A stretch of DNA of 64,000 nt from Actinernus sp. WN-2022 (GCA_030867875.1 JAOWCC010000241.1:60027-124026), one strand, 5' to 3'; positions 43,664 through 59,700 are shown, numbered from the stretch's first letter. Program-made: numbers and translations. The notes: generated from the letters alone by a model not told the origin.

Positions 43664-46600
43664 CAATCAGGAATGATGAATGATCAATCAGGAATCAGGA
43701 ATGATGAATCAGGAATCAGGAATGATGAATCAGGAATGATGAATGATGTATCAGGAATCAGGAATGATGAATCAGGAAAGAGGAATGACGAATCAGGAAT
43801 CAGGAATGGTGAATCATGAATCAGGAATCAGGAATAATGAAACAGGAATCAGGAATGATGAATCAGGAATGATGCATCAGGAATGATGAATCAGCAATCA
43901 GGAATGATGAATCAGGAATCAGCAATGATCAATCAGGAATGATGAATGATGAATCAGGAATGATGAATCAGGAATCAGGAATGATGAATGACGAATCAGG
44001 AATCAGCAATGATGAATCAGGAATCAGGAATGATGAATCAGGAATGATGAATCAGGAATCAGGAATCAGGAATCAGGAGTGATTAATCAGGAATCAGGAA
44101 TGATGAATCAGGAATCAGGAATGATGAATCAGGAATCAGGAATGATGAATCAGGAAAGAGGAATGATGAATCAGGAATCAGGAATGGTGAATCATGAATC
44201 AGGAATGATGAATCAGGAATCAGGAATGATGAATCAGGAATCAGGAATGATGAATCAGGAATCATGAATGATGAATCAGGAATCAGGAATGATGAATCAG
44301 GAATGGTGAATCAGGAATGATGAATCAGGAATCAGGAAGCAGGAATGATGAATCAGGAATGATGAATGATGAATCAGGAATAATGAATCAGTAATGATGA
44401 ATCAGGAATCAGGAATCAGGAATGATGAATCAGGAATCAGGAATCAGGAATGATGAATCAGGAATGATGAATGACGAATCAGGAATGATGAATGATGAAT
44501 CAGGAATGATGAATGATGAATGATGAATCAGGAATCAGGAATGATGAATCAGGAATAAGGAATGATGAATCAGGAATGATGAATGATGAATCAGGAATGA
44601 TGAATCAGGAATCAGGAATGATGAATGATGAATCAGGAATCAGCAATGATGAATCAGGAATCAGGAATGATGAATCAGGAATGATGAATGATGAATCAGG
44701 AATGATGAATCAGGAATCAGGAATGATGAATTATGAATCAGGAATCAGCAATGATGAATCAGGAATCAGGAATGATGAATCAGGAATCAGGAATGATGAA
44801 TCAGGAATCATGAATGATGAATCAGGAATCAGGAATGATGAATCAGGAATGGTGAATCAGGAATGATGAATCAGGAATCAGGAAGCAGGAATGATGAATC
44901 AGGAATGATGAATGATGAATCAGGAATGATGAATCAGGAATCAGGAATGATGAATGATGAATCAGGATTGATGAATCAGGAATGATGAATCAGGAATCAG
45001 GAATCAGGAGTGATTAATCAGGAATCAGGAATGATGAATCAAGAATCAGGAATGATGAATCAGGAATGAGGAATGATCAATCAGGAATGAGGAATGATGA
45101 ATCAGGAATGAGGAATGATGAATCAGGAATGAGGAATGATGAATCAGGAATGATGAATGATCAATCAGGAATCAGGAATGATGAATCAGGAATCAGGAAT
45201 GATGAATCAGGAATGATGAATGATATATCAGGAATCAGGAATGATGAATCAGGAAAGAGGAATGACGAATCAGGAATCAGGAATTGTGAATCAGGAATCA
45301 GGAATCAGGAATGATGAATCAGGAATAAGGAATGATGAATCAGGAATGATGAATGATGAGTCAGGAATCAGGAATGATGAATCAGGAATGATGAATGATG
45401 AATCAGGAATGATGAATGATGAATCAGGAATCAGGAATGATGAATGATGAATCAGGAATCAGCAATGATGAATCAGGAATGATGAATGATGAATCAGGAA
45501 TGATGAATGATGAATCAGGAATGATGAATCAGGAATCAGGAATGATGAATGATGAATCAGGAATCAGCAATGATGAATCAGGAATCAGGAATGATGAATC
45601 AGGAATGATGAATCATGAATCAGGATTGATGAATCAGGAATGATGAATCAGGAATCAGGAATCAGGAGTGATTAATCAGGAATCAGGAATCAGGAATGAT
45701 GAATCAGGAATGATGAATGACGAATCAGGAATGATGAATGATGAATCAGGAATGATGAATGATGAATGATGAATCAGGAATCAGGAATGATGAATCAGGA
45801 ATAAGGAATGATGAATCAGGAATGATGAATGATGTATCAGGAATCAGGAATGATGAATCAGGAAAGAGGAATGACGAATCAGTAATCAGGAATGGTGAAT
45901 CATGAATCAGGAATGATGAATCAGGAATCAGGAATAATGAAACAGGAATCAGGAATGATGAATCAGGAATGATGCATCAGGAATGATGAATCAGGAATGA
46001 TGCATCAGGAATGATGAATCAGGAATCAGGAATGATGAATCAGGAATCAGCAATGATCAATCAGGAATGATGAATGATGAATCAGGAATGATGAATCAGG
46101 AATCAGGAATAATGAATGATGGATCAGGAATGATGAATCAGGAATGATGAATCAGGAATGATGAATCAGGAATCAGGAATGATGAATGATGAATCAGAAA
46201 TCAGGAATGATGAATCAGGAATGATGAATCAGGAATCAGGAATCAGGAATGATGAATCAGGAATGATGAATGATGAATCAGGAATGATGAATCAGGAATG
46301 CTGAATCAGCAATGATGAATCAGGAATCAGGAATCAGGAATGATGAATCAGGAATGATGAATGATGAATCAGGAAAGATGAATCAGGAATGATGAATCAG
46401 CAATGATGAATGATGAATCAGGAATCAGCAATGATGAATCAGGAATCAGGAATGATGAATCAGGAATGATGAATCAGGAATGATGAATCAGGAATCAGGA
46501 ATCAGGAATGATGATTCAGGAATGATGAATGATGAATCAGGAATGATGAATGATGAATCAGGAATGATGAATCAGGAATCAGGAATGATGAATTATGAAT

Positions 46601-47807
46601 CAGGAATCAGCAATGATGAATCAGGAATCAGGAATGATGAATCAGGAATGATGAATCAGGAATGATGAATGATGAATCAGGAATGATGAATGATGAATCA
46701 GGAATGATGAATCAGGAATTAGGAATCAGGAGTGATTAATCAGGAATCAGGAATGATGAATCAAGAATCAGGAATGATGAATCAGGAATGAGGAATGATC
46801 AACCAGGAATCAGGAATGATGAATCAGGAATGAGGAATGATGAATCAGGAATGATGAATGATGAATCAGGAATCAGGAATCAGGAATCAGGAATGATGAA
46901 TCAGGAATGATGAATGATGAATGATGAATCGGGAATGATGAATCAGGAATCAGGAATCAGGAATGATGAATCAGGAATCAGGAATGATGAATCAGGAATA
47001 AGGAATGATGAATCAGGAATGATGAATGATGAGTCAGGAATCAGGAATGATGAATCAGGAATGATGAATGATGAATCAGGAATCAGCAATGATGAATCAG
47101 GAATGATGAATGATGAATCAGGAATCAGCAATGATGAATCAGGAATGATGAATGATGAATCAGGAATGATGAATGATGAATCAGGAATGATGAATCAGGA
47201 ATGAGGAATGATGAATGATGAATCAGGAATCAGCAATGATGAATCAGGAATCAGGAATGATGAATCAGGAATCAGGAATGATGAATCAGGAATCAGGAAT
47301 GATCAATCAGGAATCAGGAATGATCAATCAGGAATGATGAATGATCAATCAGGAATCAGGAATGATGAATCAGGAATGAGGAATGATCAATCAGGAATGA
47401 TGAATGATCAATCAGGAATCAGGAATGATGAATCAGGAATGAGGAATGATCAATCAGGAATGAGGAATGATGAATCAGGAATGAGGAATGATGAATCAGG
47501 AATGAGGAATGATGAATCAGGAATGATGAATGATGAATCAGGAATCAGGAATGATGAATCAGGAATCAGGAATGATGAATGATATATCAGGAATCAGGAA
47601 TGATGAATCAGGAAAGAGGAATGACGAATCAGGAATCAGGAATGGTGAATCATGAATCAGGAATCAGGAATAAGGAATGATGAATCAGGAATGATGAATG
47701 ATGAGTCAGGAATCAGGAATGATGAATCAGGAATGATGAATCAGGAATCAGGAATCAGGAATCAGGAGTGATTAATCAGGAATCAGGAATGATGAATCAG
47801 GAATCAG

Positions 47808-47815
47808 GAAATGAT
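47808..47815. other. Heptamer phase break: eight-base word GAAATGAT
   Basis: One extra A in an otherwise ordinary GAATGAT word moves the register from phase 5 to phase 6. Confidence 0.85.
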
Positions 47816-48146
47816 GAATCAGGAATGATGAATGATGAATCAGGAATGATGAATCAGGAATCAGGAATGATGAATTATGAATCAGGAATCAGCAATGATG
47901 AATCAGGAATCAGGAATGATGAATCAGGAATGATGAATGATGAATCAGGAATGATGAATGATGAATCAGGAATGATGAATCAGGAATTAGGAATCAGGAG
48001 TGATTAATCAGGAATCAGGAATGATGAATCAAGAATCAGGAATGATGAATCAGGAATGAGGAATGATCAATCAGGAATGAGGAATGATCAATCAGGAATC
48101 AGGAATGATGAATCAGGAATGAGGAATGATGAATCAGGAATGATGA

Positions 48147-51100
48147 ATGATGAATCAGGAATCAGGAATCAGGAATGATGAATCAGGAATGATGAATGAT
48201 GAATCGGGAATGATGAATCAGGAATCAGGAATCAGGAATGATGAATCAGGAATCAGGAATGATGAATCAGGAATGATGAATGATGAATCAGGAATCAGGA
48301 ATGATGAATCAGGAATAAGGAATGATGAATCAGGAATGATGAATGATGAGTCAGGAATCAGGAATGATGAATCAGGAATGATGAATGATGAATCAGGAAT
48401 GATGAATGATGAATCAGGAATCAGCAATGATGAATCAGGAATGATGAATGATGAATCAGGAATCAGCAATGATGAATCAGGAATGATGAATGATGAATCA
48501 GGAATGATGAATGATGAATCAGGAATGATGAATCAGGAATCAGGAATGATGAATGATGAATCAGGATTGATGAATCAGGAATGATGAATCAGGAATCAGG
48601 AATCAGGAGTGATTAATCAGGAATCAGGAATGATGAATCAAGAATCAGGAATGATGAATCAGGAATGAGGAATGATCAATCAGGAATGAGGAATGATGAA
48701 TCAGGAATGAGGAATGATGAATCAGGAATGAGGAATGATGAATCAGGAATGATGAATGATGAATCAGGAATCAGGAATGATGAATCAGGAATCAGGAATG
48801 ATGAATCAGGAATGATGAATGATATATCAGGAATCAGGAATGATGAATCAGGAAAGAGGAATGACGAATCAGGAATCAGGAATTGTGAATCAGGAATCAG
48901 GAATCAGGAATGATGAATCAGGAATAAGGAATGATGAATCAGGAATGATGAATGATGAGTCAGGAATCAGGAATGATGAATCAGGAATGATGAATGATGA
49001 ATCAGGAATGATGAATGATGAATCAGGAATCAGGAATGATGAATGATGAATCAGGAATCAGCAATGATGAATCAGGAATGATGAATGATGAATCAGGAAT
49101 GATGAATCAGGAATCAGGAATGATGAATGATGAATCAGGAATCAGCAATGATGAATCAGGAATCAGGAATGATGAATCAGGAATGATGAATCATGAATCA
49201 GGATTGATGAATCAGGAATGATGAATCAGGAATCAGGAATCAGGAGTGATTAATCAGGAATCAGGAATGATGAATCAAGAATCAGGAATGATGAATCAGG
49301 AATGAGGAATGATCAATCAGGAATGAGGAATGATCAATCAGGAATCAGGAATGATGAATCAGGAATGAGGAATGATCAATCAGGAATGATGAATGATGAA
49401 TCAGGAATCAGGAATGATGAATGAGGAATCAGGAATGATGAATCAGGAATGATGAATGATGTATCAGGAATCAGGAATGATGAATCAGGAAAGAGGAATG
49501 ACGAATCAGGAATCAGGAATGGTGAATCATGAATCAGGAATCAGGAATAATGAAACAGGAATCAGGAATGATGAATCAGGAATGATGCATCAGGAATGAT
49601 GAATCAGCAATCAGGAATGATGAATCAGGAATCAGCAATGATCAATCAGGAATGATGAATGATGAATCAGGAATGATGAATCAGGAATCAGGAATGATGA
49701 ATGACGAATCAGGAATCAGCAATGATGAATCAGGAATCAGGAATGATGAATCAGGAATGATGAATGATGAATCAGGAATGATGAATCAGGAATCAGGAAT
49801 GATGAATGATGAATCAGGAATCAGCAATGATGAATCAGGAATCAGGAATGATGAATCAGGAATGATGAATGATGAATCAGGATTGATGAATCAGGAATGA
49901 TGAATCAGGAATCAGGAATCAGGAGTGATTAATCAGGAATCAGGAATGATGAATCAAGAATCAGGAATGATGAATCAGGAATGAGGAATGATCAATCAGG
50001 AATGAGGAATGATCAATCAGGAATCAGGAATGATGAATCAGGAATGAGGAATGATCAATCAGGAATGATGAATGATCAATCAGGAATCAGGAATGATGAA
50101 TCAGGAATCAGGAATGATGAACCAGGAATGATGAATGATGTATCAGGAATCAGGAATGATGAATCAGGAAAGAGGAATGACGAATCAGGAATCAGGAATG
50201 GTGAATCATGAATCAGGAATCAGGAATAATGAAACAGGAATCAGGAATGATGAATCAGGAATGATGCATCAGGAATGATGAATCAGCAATCAGGAATGAT
50301 GAATCAGGAATCAGGAATGATGAATCATGAATCAGGATTGATGAATCAGGAATGATGAATCAGGAATTAGGAATCAGGAGTGATTAATCAGGAATCAGGA
50401 ATGATGAATCAAGAATCAGGAATGATGAATCAGGAATGAGGAATGATCAATCAGGAATGAGGAATGATCAATCAGGAATAAGGAATGATGAATCAGGAAT
50501 GAGGAATGATCAATCAGGAATGATGAATGATGAATCAGGAATCAGGAATGATGAATCAGGAATCAGGAATGATGAATCAGGAATGATGAATGATGTATCA
50601 GGAATCAGGAATGATGAATCAGGAAAGAGGAATGACGAATCAGGAATCAGGAATGGTGAATCATGAATCAGGAATCAGGAATAATGAAACAGGAATCAGG
50701 AATGATGAATCAGGAATGATGAATCAGGAATGATGAATGATGAATCGGGAATGATGAATCAGGAATCAGGAATCAGGAATGATGAATCAGGAATGATGAA
50801 TGATGAATCAGGAATGATGAATGATGAATCAGGAATGATGAATCAGGAATCAGGAATGATGAATGATGAATCAGGAATCAGCAATGATGAATCAGGAATC
50901 AGGAATGATGAATCAGGAATGATGAATGATGAATCAGGATTGATGAATCAGGAATGATGAATCAGGAATCAGGAATCAGGAGTGATTAATCAGGAATCAG
51001 GAATGATGAATCAAGAATCAGGAATGATGAATCAGGAATGAGGAATGATCAATCAGGAATGAGGAATGATCAATCAGGAATCAGGAATGATGAATCAGGA

Positions 51101-52892
51101 ATGAGGAATGATCAATCAGGAATGATGAATGATCAATCAGGAATCAGGAATGATGAATCAGGAATCAGGAATGATGAATCAGGAATGATGAATCAGGAAT
51201 GATGAATCAGGAATGATGAATCAGGAATCAGGAATCAGGAATCAGGAGTGATTAATCAGGAATCAGGAATGATGAATCAGGAATCAGGAATGATGAATCA
51301 GGAATCAGGAATGATGAATCAGGAAAGAGGAATGACGAATCAGGAATCAGGAATGGTGAATCATGAATCAGAAATCAGGAATAATGAAACAGGAATCAGG
51401 AATGATGAATCAGGAATGATGCATCAGGAATGATGAATCAGCAATCAGGAATGATGAATCAGGAATCAGCAATGATCAATCAGGAATGATGAATGATGAA
51501 TCAGGAATGATGAATGAGGAATCAGGAATGATGAATGACGAATCAGGAATCAGCAATGATGAATCAGGAATCAGGAATGATGAATCAGGAATGATGAATC
51601 AGGAATGATGAATCAGGAATCAGGAATCAGGAATCAGGAGTGATTAATCAGGAATCAGGAATGATGAATCAGGAATCAGGAATGATGAATCAGGAATCAG
51701 GAATGATGAATCAGGAAAGAGGAATGATGAATCAGGAATCAGGAATGGTGAATCATGAATCAGGAATGATGAATCAGGAATCAGGAATGATGAATCAGGA
51801 ATCAGGAATGATGAATCAGGAATCATGAATGATGAATCAGGAATCAGGAATGATGAATCAGGAATGGTGAATCAGGAATGATGAATCAGGAATCAGGAAG
51901 CAGGAATGATGAATCAGGAATGATGAATGATGAATCAGGAATAATGAATCAGTAATGATGAATCAGGAATCAGGAATCAGGAATGATGAATCAGGAATCA
52001 GGAATCAGGAATGATGAATCAGGAATGATGAATGACGAATCAGGAATGATGAATGATGAATCAGGAATGATGAATGATGAATGATGAATCAGGAATCAGG
52101 AATGATGAATCAGGAATAAGGAATGATGAATCAGGAATGATGAATGATGTATCAGGAATCAGGAATGATGAATCAGGAAAGAGGAATGACGAATCAGTAA
52201 TCAGGAATGGTGAATCATGAATCAGGAATGATGAATCAGGAATCAGGAATAATGAAACAGGAATCAGGAATGATGAATCAGGAATGATGCATCAGGAATG
52301 ATGAATCAGGAATCAGGAATGATGAATCAGGAATCAGCAATGATCAATCAGGAATGATGAATGATGAATCAGGAATGATGAATCAGGAATCAGGAATGAT
52401 GAATGATGAATCAGGAATCAGCAATGATGAATCAGGAATCAGGAATGATGAATCAGGAATGATGAATCAGGAATCAGGAATCAGGAATCAGGAGTGATTA
52501 ATCAGGAATCAGGAATGATGAATCAGGAATCAGGAATGATGAATCAGGAATGATGAATGATGAATCAGGAATGATGAATCAGGAATCAGGAATGATGAAT
52601 TATGAATCAGGAATCAGCAATGATGAATCAGGAATCAGCAATGATGAATCAGGAATGATGAATGATGAATCAGGAATGATGAATGATGAATCAGGAATGA
52701 TGAATGATGAATCAGAAATGATGAATCAGGAATTAGGAATCAGGAGTGATTAATCAGGAATCAGGAATGATGAATCAAGAATCAGGAATGATGAATCAGG
52801 AATGAGGAATGATCAATCAGGAATGAGGAATGATCAATCAGGAATCAGGAATGATGAATCAGGAATGAGGAATGATGAATCAGGAATGATGA
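48147..52892. repeat. HOR copy 8 (4746 bp)
   Basis: Length 678 x 7, in phase 6. It includes subfamily L modules at 51248-51433 and 51640-51828. Landmark 48665 recurs at 53404, 4739 bp (677 x 7) on. Confidence 0.78.
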
Positions 52893-55800
52893 ATGATGAA
52901 TCAGGAATCAGGAATCAGGAATGATGAATCAGGAATGATGAATGATGAATCGGGAATGATGAATCAGGAATCAGGAATCAGGAATGATGAATCAGGAATC
53001 AGGAATGATGAATCAGGAATGATGAATGATGAATCAGGAATCAGGAATGATGAATCAGGAATAAGGAATGATGAATCAGGAATGATGAGTCAGGAATCAG
53101 GAATGATGAATCAGGAATGATGAATGATGAATCAGGAATGATGAATGATGAATCAGGAATCAGCAATGATGAATCAGGAATGATGAATGATGAATCAGGA
53201 ATCAGCAATGATGAATCAGGAATGATGAATGATGAATCAGGAATGATGAATGATGAATCAGGAATGATGAATCAGGAATCAGGAATGATGAATGATGAAT
53301 CAGGATTGATGAATCAGGAATGATGAATCAGGAATCAGGAATCAGGAGTGATTAATCAGGAATCAGGAATGATGAATCAAGAATCAGGAATGATGAATCA
53401 GGAATGAGGAATGATCAATCAGGAATGAGGAATGATGAATCAGGAATGAGGAATGATGAATCAGGAATGAGGAATGATGAATCAGGAATGATGAATGATC
53501 AATCAGGAATCAGGAATGATGAATCAGGAATCAGGAATGATGAATCAGGAATGATGAATGATATATCAGGAATCAGGAATGATGAATCAGGAAAGAGGAA
53601 TGACGAATCAGGAATCAGGAATTGTGAATCAGGAATCAGGAATCAGGAATGATGAATCAGGAATAAGGAATGATGAATCAGGAATGATGAATGATGAGTC
53701 AGGAATCAGGAATGATGAATCAGGAATGATGAATGATGAATCAGGAATGATGAATGATGAATCAGGAATCAGGAATGATGAATGATGAATCAGGAATCAG
53801 CAATGATGAATCAGGAATGATGAATGATGAATCAGGAATGATGAATGATGAATCAGGAATGATGAATCAGGAATCAGGAATGATGAATGATGAATCAGGA
53901 ATCAGCAATGATGAATCAGGAATCAGGAATGATGAATCAGGAATGATGAATCATGAATCAGGATTGATGAATCAGGAATGATGAATCAGGAATCAGGAAT
54001 CAGGAGTGATTAATCAGGAATCAGGAATGATGAATCAAGAATCAGGAATGATGAATCAGGAATGAGGAATGATCAATCAGGAATGAGGAATGATCAATCA
54101 GGAATCAGGAATGATGAATCAGGAATCAGGAATGATGAACCAGGAATGATGAATGATGTATCAGGAATCAGGAATGATGAATCAGGAAAGAGGAATGACG
54201 AATCAGGAATCAGGAATGGTGAATCATGAATCAGGAATCAGGAATAATGAAACAGGAATCAGGAATGATGAATCAGGAATGATGCATCAGGAATGATGAA
54301 TCAGCAATCAGGAATGATGAATCAGGAATCAGGAATGATGAATCATGAATCAGGATTGATGAATCAGGAATGATGAATCAGGAATTAGGAATCAGGAGTG
54401 ATTAATCAGGAATCAGGAATGATGAATCAAGAATCAGGAATGATGAATCAGGAATGAGGAATGATCAATCAGGAATGAGGAATGATCAATCAGGAATCAG
54501 GAATGATGAATCAGGAATGAGGAATGATCAATCAGGAATGATGAATGATGAATCAGGAATCAGGAATGATGAATCAGGAATCAGGAATGATGAATCAGGA
54601 ATGATGAATGATGTATCAGGAATCAGGAATGATGAATCAGGAAAGAGGAATGACGAATCAGGAATCAGGAATGGTGAATCATGAATCAGGAATCAGGAAT
54701 AATGAAACAGGAATCAGGAATGATGAATCAGGAATGATGAATCAGGAATGATGAATGATGAATCGGGAATGATGAATCAGGAATCAGGAATCAGGAATGA
54801 TGAATCAGGAATGATGAATGATGAATCAGGAATGATGAATGATGAATCAGGAATGATGAATCAGGAATCAGGAATGATGAATGATGAATCAGGAATCAGC
54901 AATGATGAATCAGGAATCAGGAATGATGAATCAGGAATGATGAATGATGAATCAGGATTGATGAATCAGGAATGATGAATCAGGAATCAGGAATCAGGAG
55001 TGATTAATCAGGAATCAGGAATGATGAATCAAGAATCAGGAATGATGAATCAGGAATGAGGAATGATCAATCAGGAATGAGGAATGATCAATCAGGAATC
55101 AGGAATGATGAATCAGGAATGAGGAATGATCAATCAGGAATGATGAATGATCAATCAGGAATCAGGAATGATGAATCAGGAATCAGGAATGATGAATCAG
55201 GAATGATGAATGATGTATCAGGAATCAGGAATGATGAATCAGGAAAGAGGAATGACGAATCAGGAATCAGGAATGGTGAATCATGAATCAGAAATCAGGA
55301 ATAATGAAACAGGAATCAGGAATGATGAATCAGGAATGATGCATCAGGAATGATGAATCAGCAATCAGGAATGATGAATCAGGAATCAGCAATGATCAAT
55401 CAGGAATGATGAATGATGAATCAGGAATGATGAATGAGGAATCAGGAATGATGAATGACGAATCAGGAATCAGCAATGATGAATCAGGAATCAGGAATGA
55501 TGAATCAGGAATGATGAATCAGGAATCAGGAATCAGGAATCAGGAGTGATTAATCAGGAATCAGGAATGATGAATCAGGAATCAGGAATGATGAATCAGG
55601 AATCAGGAATGATGAATCAGGAAAGAGGAATGATGAATCAGGAATCAGGAATGGTGAATCATGAATCAGGAATGATGAATCAGGAATCAGGAATGATGAA
55701 TCAGGAATCAGGAATGATGAATCAGGAATCATGAATGATGAATCAGGAATCAGGAATGATGAATCAGGAATGGTGAATCAGGAATGATGAATCAGGAATC

Positions 55801-56777
55801 AGGAAGCAGGAATGATGAATCAGGAATGATGAATGATGAATCAGGAATAATGAATCAGTAATGATGAACCAGGAATCAGGAATCAGGAATGATGAATCAG
55901 GAATCAGGAATCAGGAATGATGAATCAGGAATGATGAATGACGAATCAGGAATGATGAATGATGAATCAGGAATGATGAATGATGAATGATGAATCAGGA
56001 ATCAGGAATGATGAATCAGGAATAAGGAATGATGAATCAGGAATGATGAATGATGTATCAGGAATCAGGAATGATGAATCAGGAAAGAGGAATGACGAAT
56101 CAGTAATCAGGAATGGTGAATCATGAATCAGGAATGATGAATCAGGAATCAGGAATAATGAAACAGGAATCAGGAATGATGAATCAGGAATGATGCATCA
56201 GGAATGATGAATCAGGAATCAGGAATGATGAATCAGGAATCAGCAATGATCAATCAGGAATGATGAATGATGAATCAGGAATGATGAATCAGGAATCAGG
56301 AATGATGAATGATGAATCAGGAATCAGCAATGATGAATCAGGAATCAGGAATGATGAATCAGGAATGATGAATCAGGAATCAGGAATCAGGAATCAGGAG
56401 TGATTAATCAGGAATCAGGAATGATGAATCAGGAATCAGGAATGATGAATCAGGAATGATGAATGATGAATCAGGAATGATGAATCAGGAATCAGGAATG
56501 ATGAATTATGAATCAGGAATCAGCAATGATGAATCAGGAATCAGCAATGATGAATCAGGAATGATGAATGATGAATCAGGAATGATGAATGATGAATCAG
56601 GAATGATGAATCAGGAATTAGGAATCAGGAGTGATTAATCAAGAATCAGGAATGATGAATCAAGAATCAGGAATGATGAATCAGGAATGAGGAATGATCA
56701 ATCAGGAATGAGGAATGATCAATCAGGAATCAGGAATGATGAATCAGGAATGAGGAATGATGAATCAGGAATGATGA
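52893..56777. repeat. HOR copy 9 (3885 bp)
   Basis: Length 555 x 7. Landmarks 52893, 53117, 53404 and 53558 recur 3885 bp later. Upstream landmarks 51640 and 52550 recur 3906 bp later, so 21 bp (three words) differ between the copies near 52.7 kb. Confidence 0.82.
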
Positions 56778-59700
56778 ATGATGAATCAGGAATCAGGAAT
56801 CAGGAATGATGAATCAGGAATGATGAATGATGAATCGGGAATGATGAATCAGGAATCAGGAATCAGGAATGATGAATCAGGAATCAGGAATGATGAATCA
56901 GGAATGATGAATGATGAATCAGGAATCAGGAATGATGAATCAGGAATAAGGAATGATGAATCAGGAATGATGAGTCAGGAATCAGGAATGATGAATCAGG
57001 AATGATGAATGATGAATCAGGAATGATGAATGATGAATCAGGAATCAGCAATGATGAATCAGGAATGATGAATGATGAATCAGGAATCAGCAATGATGAA
57101 TCAGGAATGATGAATGATGAATCAGGAATGATGAATGATGAATCAGGAATGATGAATCAGGAATCAGGAATGATGAATGATGAATCAGGATTGATGAATC
57201 AGGAATGATGAATCAGGAATCAGGAATCAGGAGTGATTAATCAGGAATCAGGAATGATGAATCAAGAATCAGGAATGATGAATCAGGAATGAGGAATGAT
57301 CAATCAGGAATGAGGAATGATGAATCAGGAATGAGGAATGATGAATCAGGAATGAGGAATGATGAATCAGGAATGATGAATGATCAATCAGGAATCAGGA
57401 ATGATGAATCAGGAATCAGGAATGATGAATCAGGAATGATGAATGATATATCAGGAATCAGGAATGATGAATCAGGAAAGAGGAATGACGAATCAGGAAT
57501 CAGGAATTGTGAATCAGGAATCAGGAATCAGGAATGATGAATCAGGAATAAGGAATGATGAATCAGGAATGATGAATGATGAGTCAGGAATCAGGAATGA
57601 TGAATCAGGAATAAGGAATGATGAATCAGGAATGATGAATGATGAGTCAGGAATCAGGAATGATGAATCAGGAATGATGAATGATGAATCAGGAATGATG
57701 AATGATGAATCAGGAATCAGGAATGATGAATGATGAATCAGGAATCAGCAATGATGAATCAGGAATGATGAATGATGAATCAGGAATGATGAATGATGAA
57801 TCAGGAATGATGAATCAGGAATCAGGAATGATGAATGATGAATCAGGAATCAGCAATGATGAATCAGGAATCAGGAATGATGAATCAGGAATGATGAATC
57901 ATGAATCAGGATTGATGAATCAGGAATGATGAATCAGGAATCAGGAATCAGGAGTGATTAATCAGGAATCAGGAATGATGAATCAAGAATCAGGAATGAT
58001 GAATCAGGAATGAGGAATGATCAATCAGGAATGAGGAATGATCAATCAGGAATCAGGAATGATGAATCAGGAATGAGGAATGATCAATCAGGAATGATGA
58101 ATGATGAATCAGGAATCAGGAATGATGAATCAGGAATCAGGAATGATGAATCAGGAATGATGAATGATGTATCAGGAATCAGGAATGATGAATCAGGAAA
58201 GAGGAATGACGAATCAGGAATCAGGAATGGTGAATCATGAATCAGGAATCAGGAATAATGAAACAGGAATCAGGAATGATGAATCAGGAATGATGCATCA
58301 GGAATGATGAATCAGCAATCAGGAATGATGAATCAGGAATCAGCAATGATCAATCAGGAATGATGAATGATGAATCAGGAATGATGAATCAGGAATCAGG
58401 AATGATGAATCAGGAATCAGGAATGATGAATCAGGAATGATGAATCAGGAATCAGGAATCAGGAATCAGGAGTGATTAATCAGGAATGATGAATGATGTA
58501 TCAGGAATCAGGAATGATGAATCAGGAAAGAGGAATCACGAATCAGGAATCAGGAATGGTGAATCATGAATCAGGAATCAGGAATAATGAAACAGGAATC
58601 AGGAATGATGAATCAGGAATGATGCATCAGGAATGATGAATCAGCAATCAGGAATCAGGAATGATGAATCAGGAATCAGGACTCAGGAATGATGAATCAG
58701 GAATGATGAATGACGAATCAGGAATGATGAATGATGAATCAGGAATGATGAATGATGAATGATGAATCAGGAATCAGGAATGATGAATCAGGAATCAGGA
58801 AGCAGGAATGATGAATCAGGAATGATGAATGATGAATCAGGAATAATGAATCAGTAATGATGAATCAGGAATCAGGAATCAGGAATGATGAATCAGGAAT
58901 CAGGGATCAGGAATGATGAATCAGGAATGATGAATGACGAATCAGGAATGATGAATGATGAATCAGGAATGATGAATGATGAATGATGAATCAGGAATCA
59001 GGAATGATGAATCAGGAATAAGGAATGATGAATCAGGAATGATGAATGATGTATCAGGAATCAGGAATGATGAATCAGGAAAGAGGAATGACGAATCAGG
59101 AATCAGGAATGGTGAATCATGAATCAGGAATGATGAATCAGGAATCAGGAATAATGAAACAGGAATCAGGAATGATGAATCAGGAATGATGCATCAGGAA
59201 TGATGAATCAGCAATCAGGAATGATGAATCGGGAATCAGGAATGATGAATCAGGAATCAGCAATGATCAATCAGGAATGATGAATGATGAATCAGGAATG
59301 ATGAATCAGGAATCAGGAATGATGAATGATGAATCAGGAATCAGCAATGATGAATCAGGAATCAGGAATGATGAATCAGGAATGATGAATCAGGAATCAG
59401 GAATCAGGAATCAGGAGTGATTAATCAGGAATCAGGAATGATGAATCAGGAATCAGGAATGATGAATCAGGAATGATGAATGATGAATCAGGAATGATGA
59501 ATCAGGAATCAGGAATGATGAATTATGAATCAGGAATCAGCAATGATGAATCAGGAATCAGGAATGATGAATCAGGAATGATGAATGATGAATCAGGAAT
59601 GATGAATGATATGAATCAGGAATGATGAATCAGGAATTAGGAATCAGGAGTGATTAATCAGGAATCAGGAATGATGAATCAAGAATCAGGAATGATGAAT

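Larger units (their letters stand above)
40795..48146. repeat. HOR copy 7, composite (7352 bp)
   Basis: It begins like the previous short HOR and then takes in a subfamily L module (44079-44267) and a subfamily M module (46480-47204) before the next anchor at 48147. It contains three disrupted sites (40982-41016, 43649-43663, 47808-47815). The length is 7 x 1050 plus 2, in agreement with two net +1 shifts. Confidence 0.75.
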
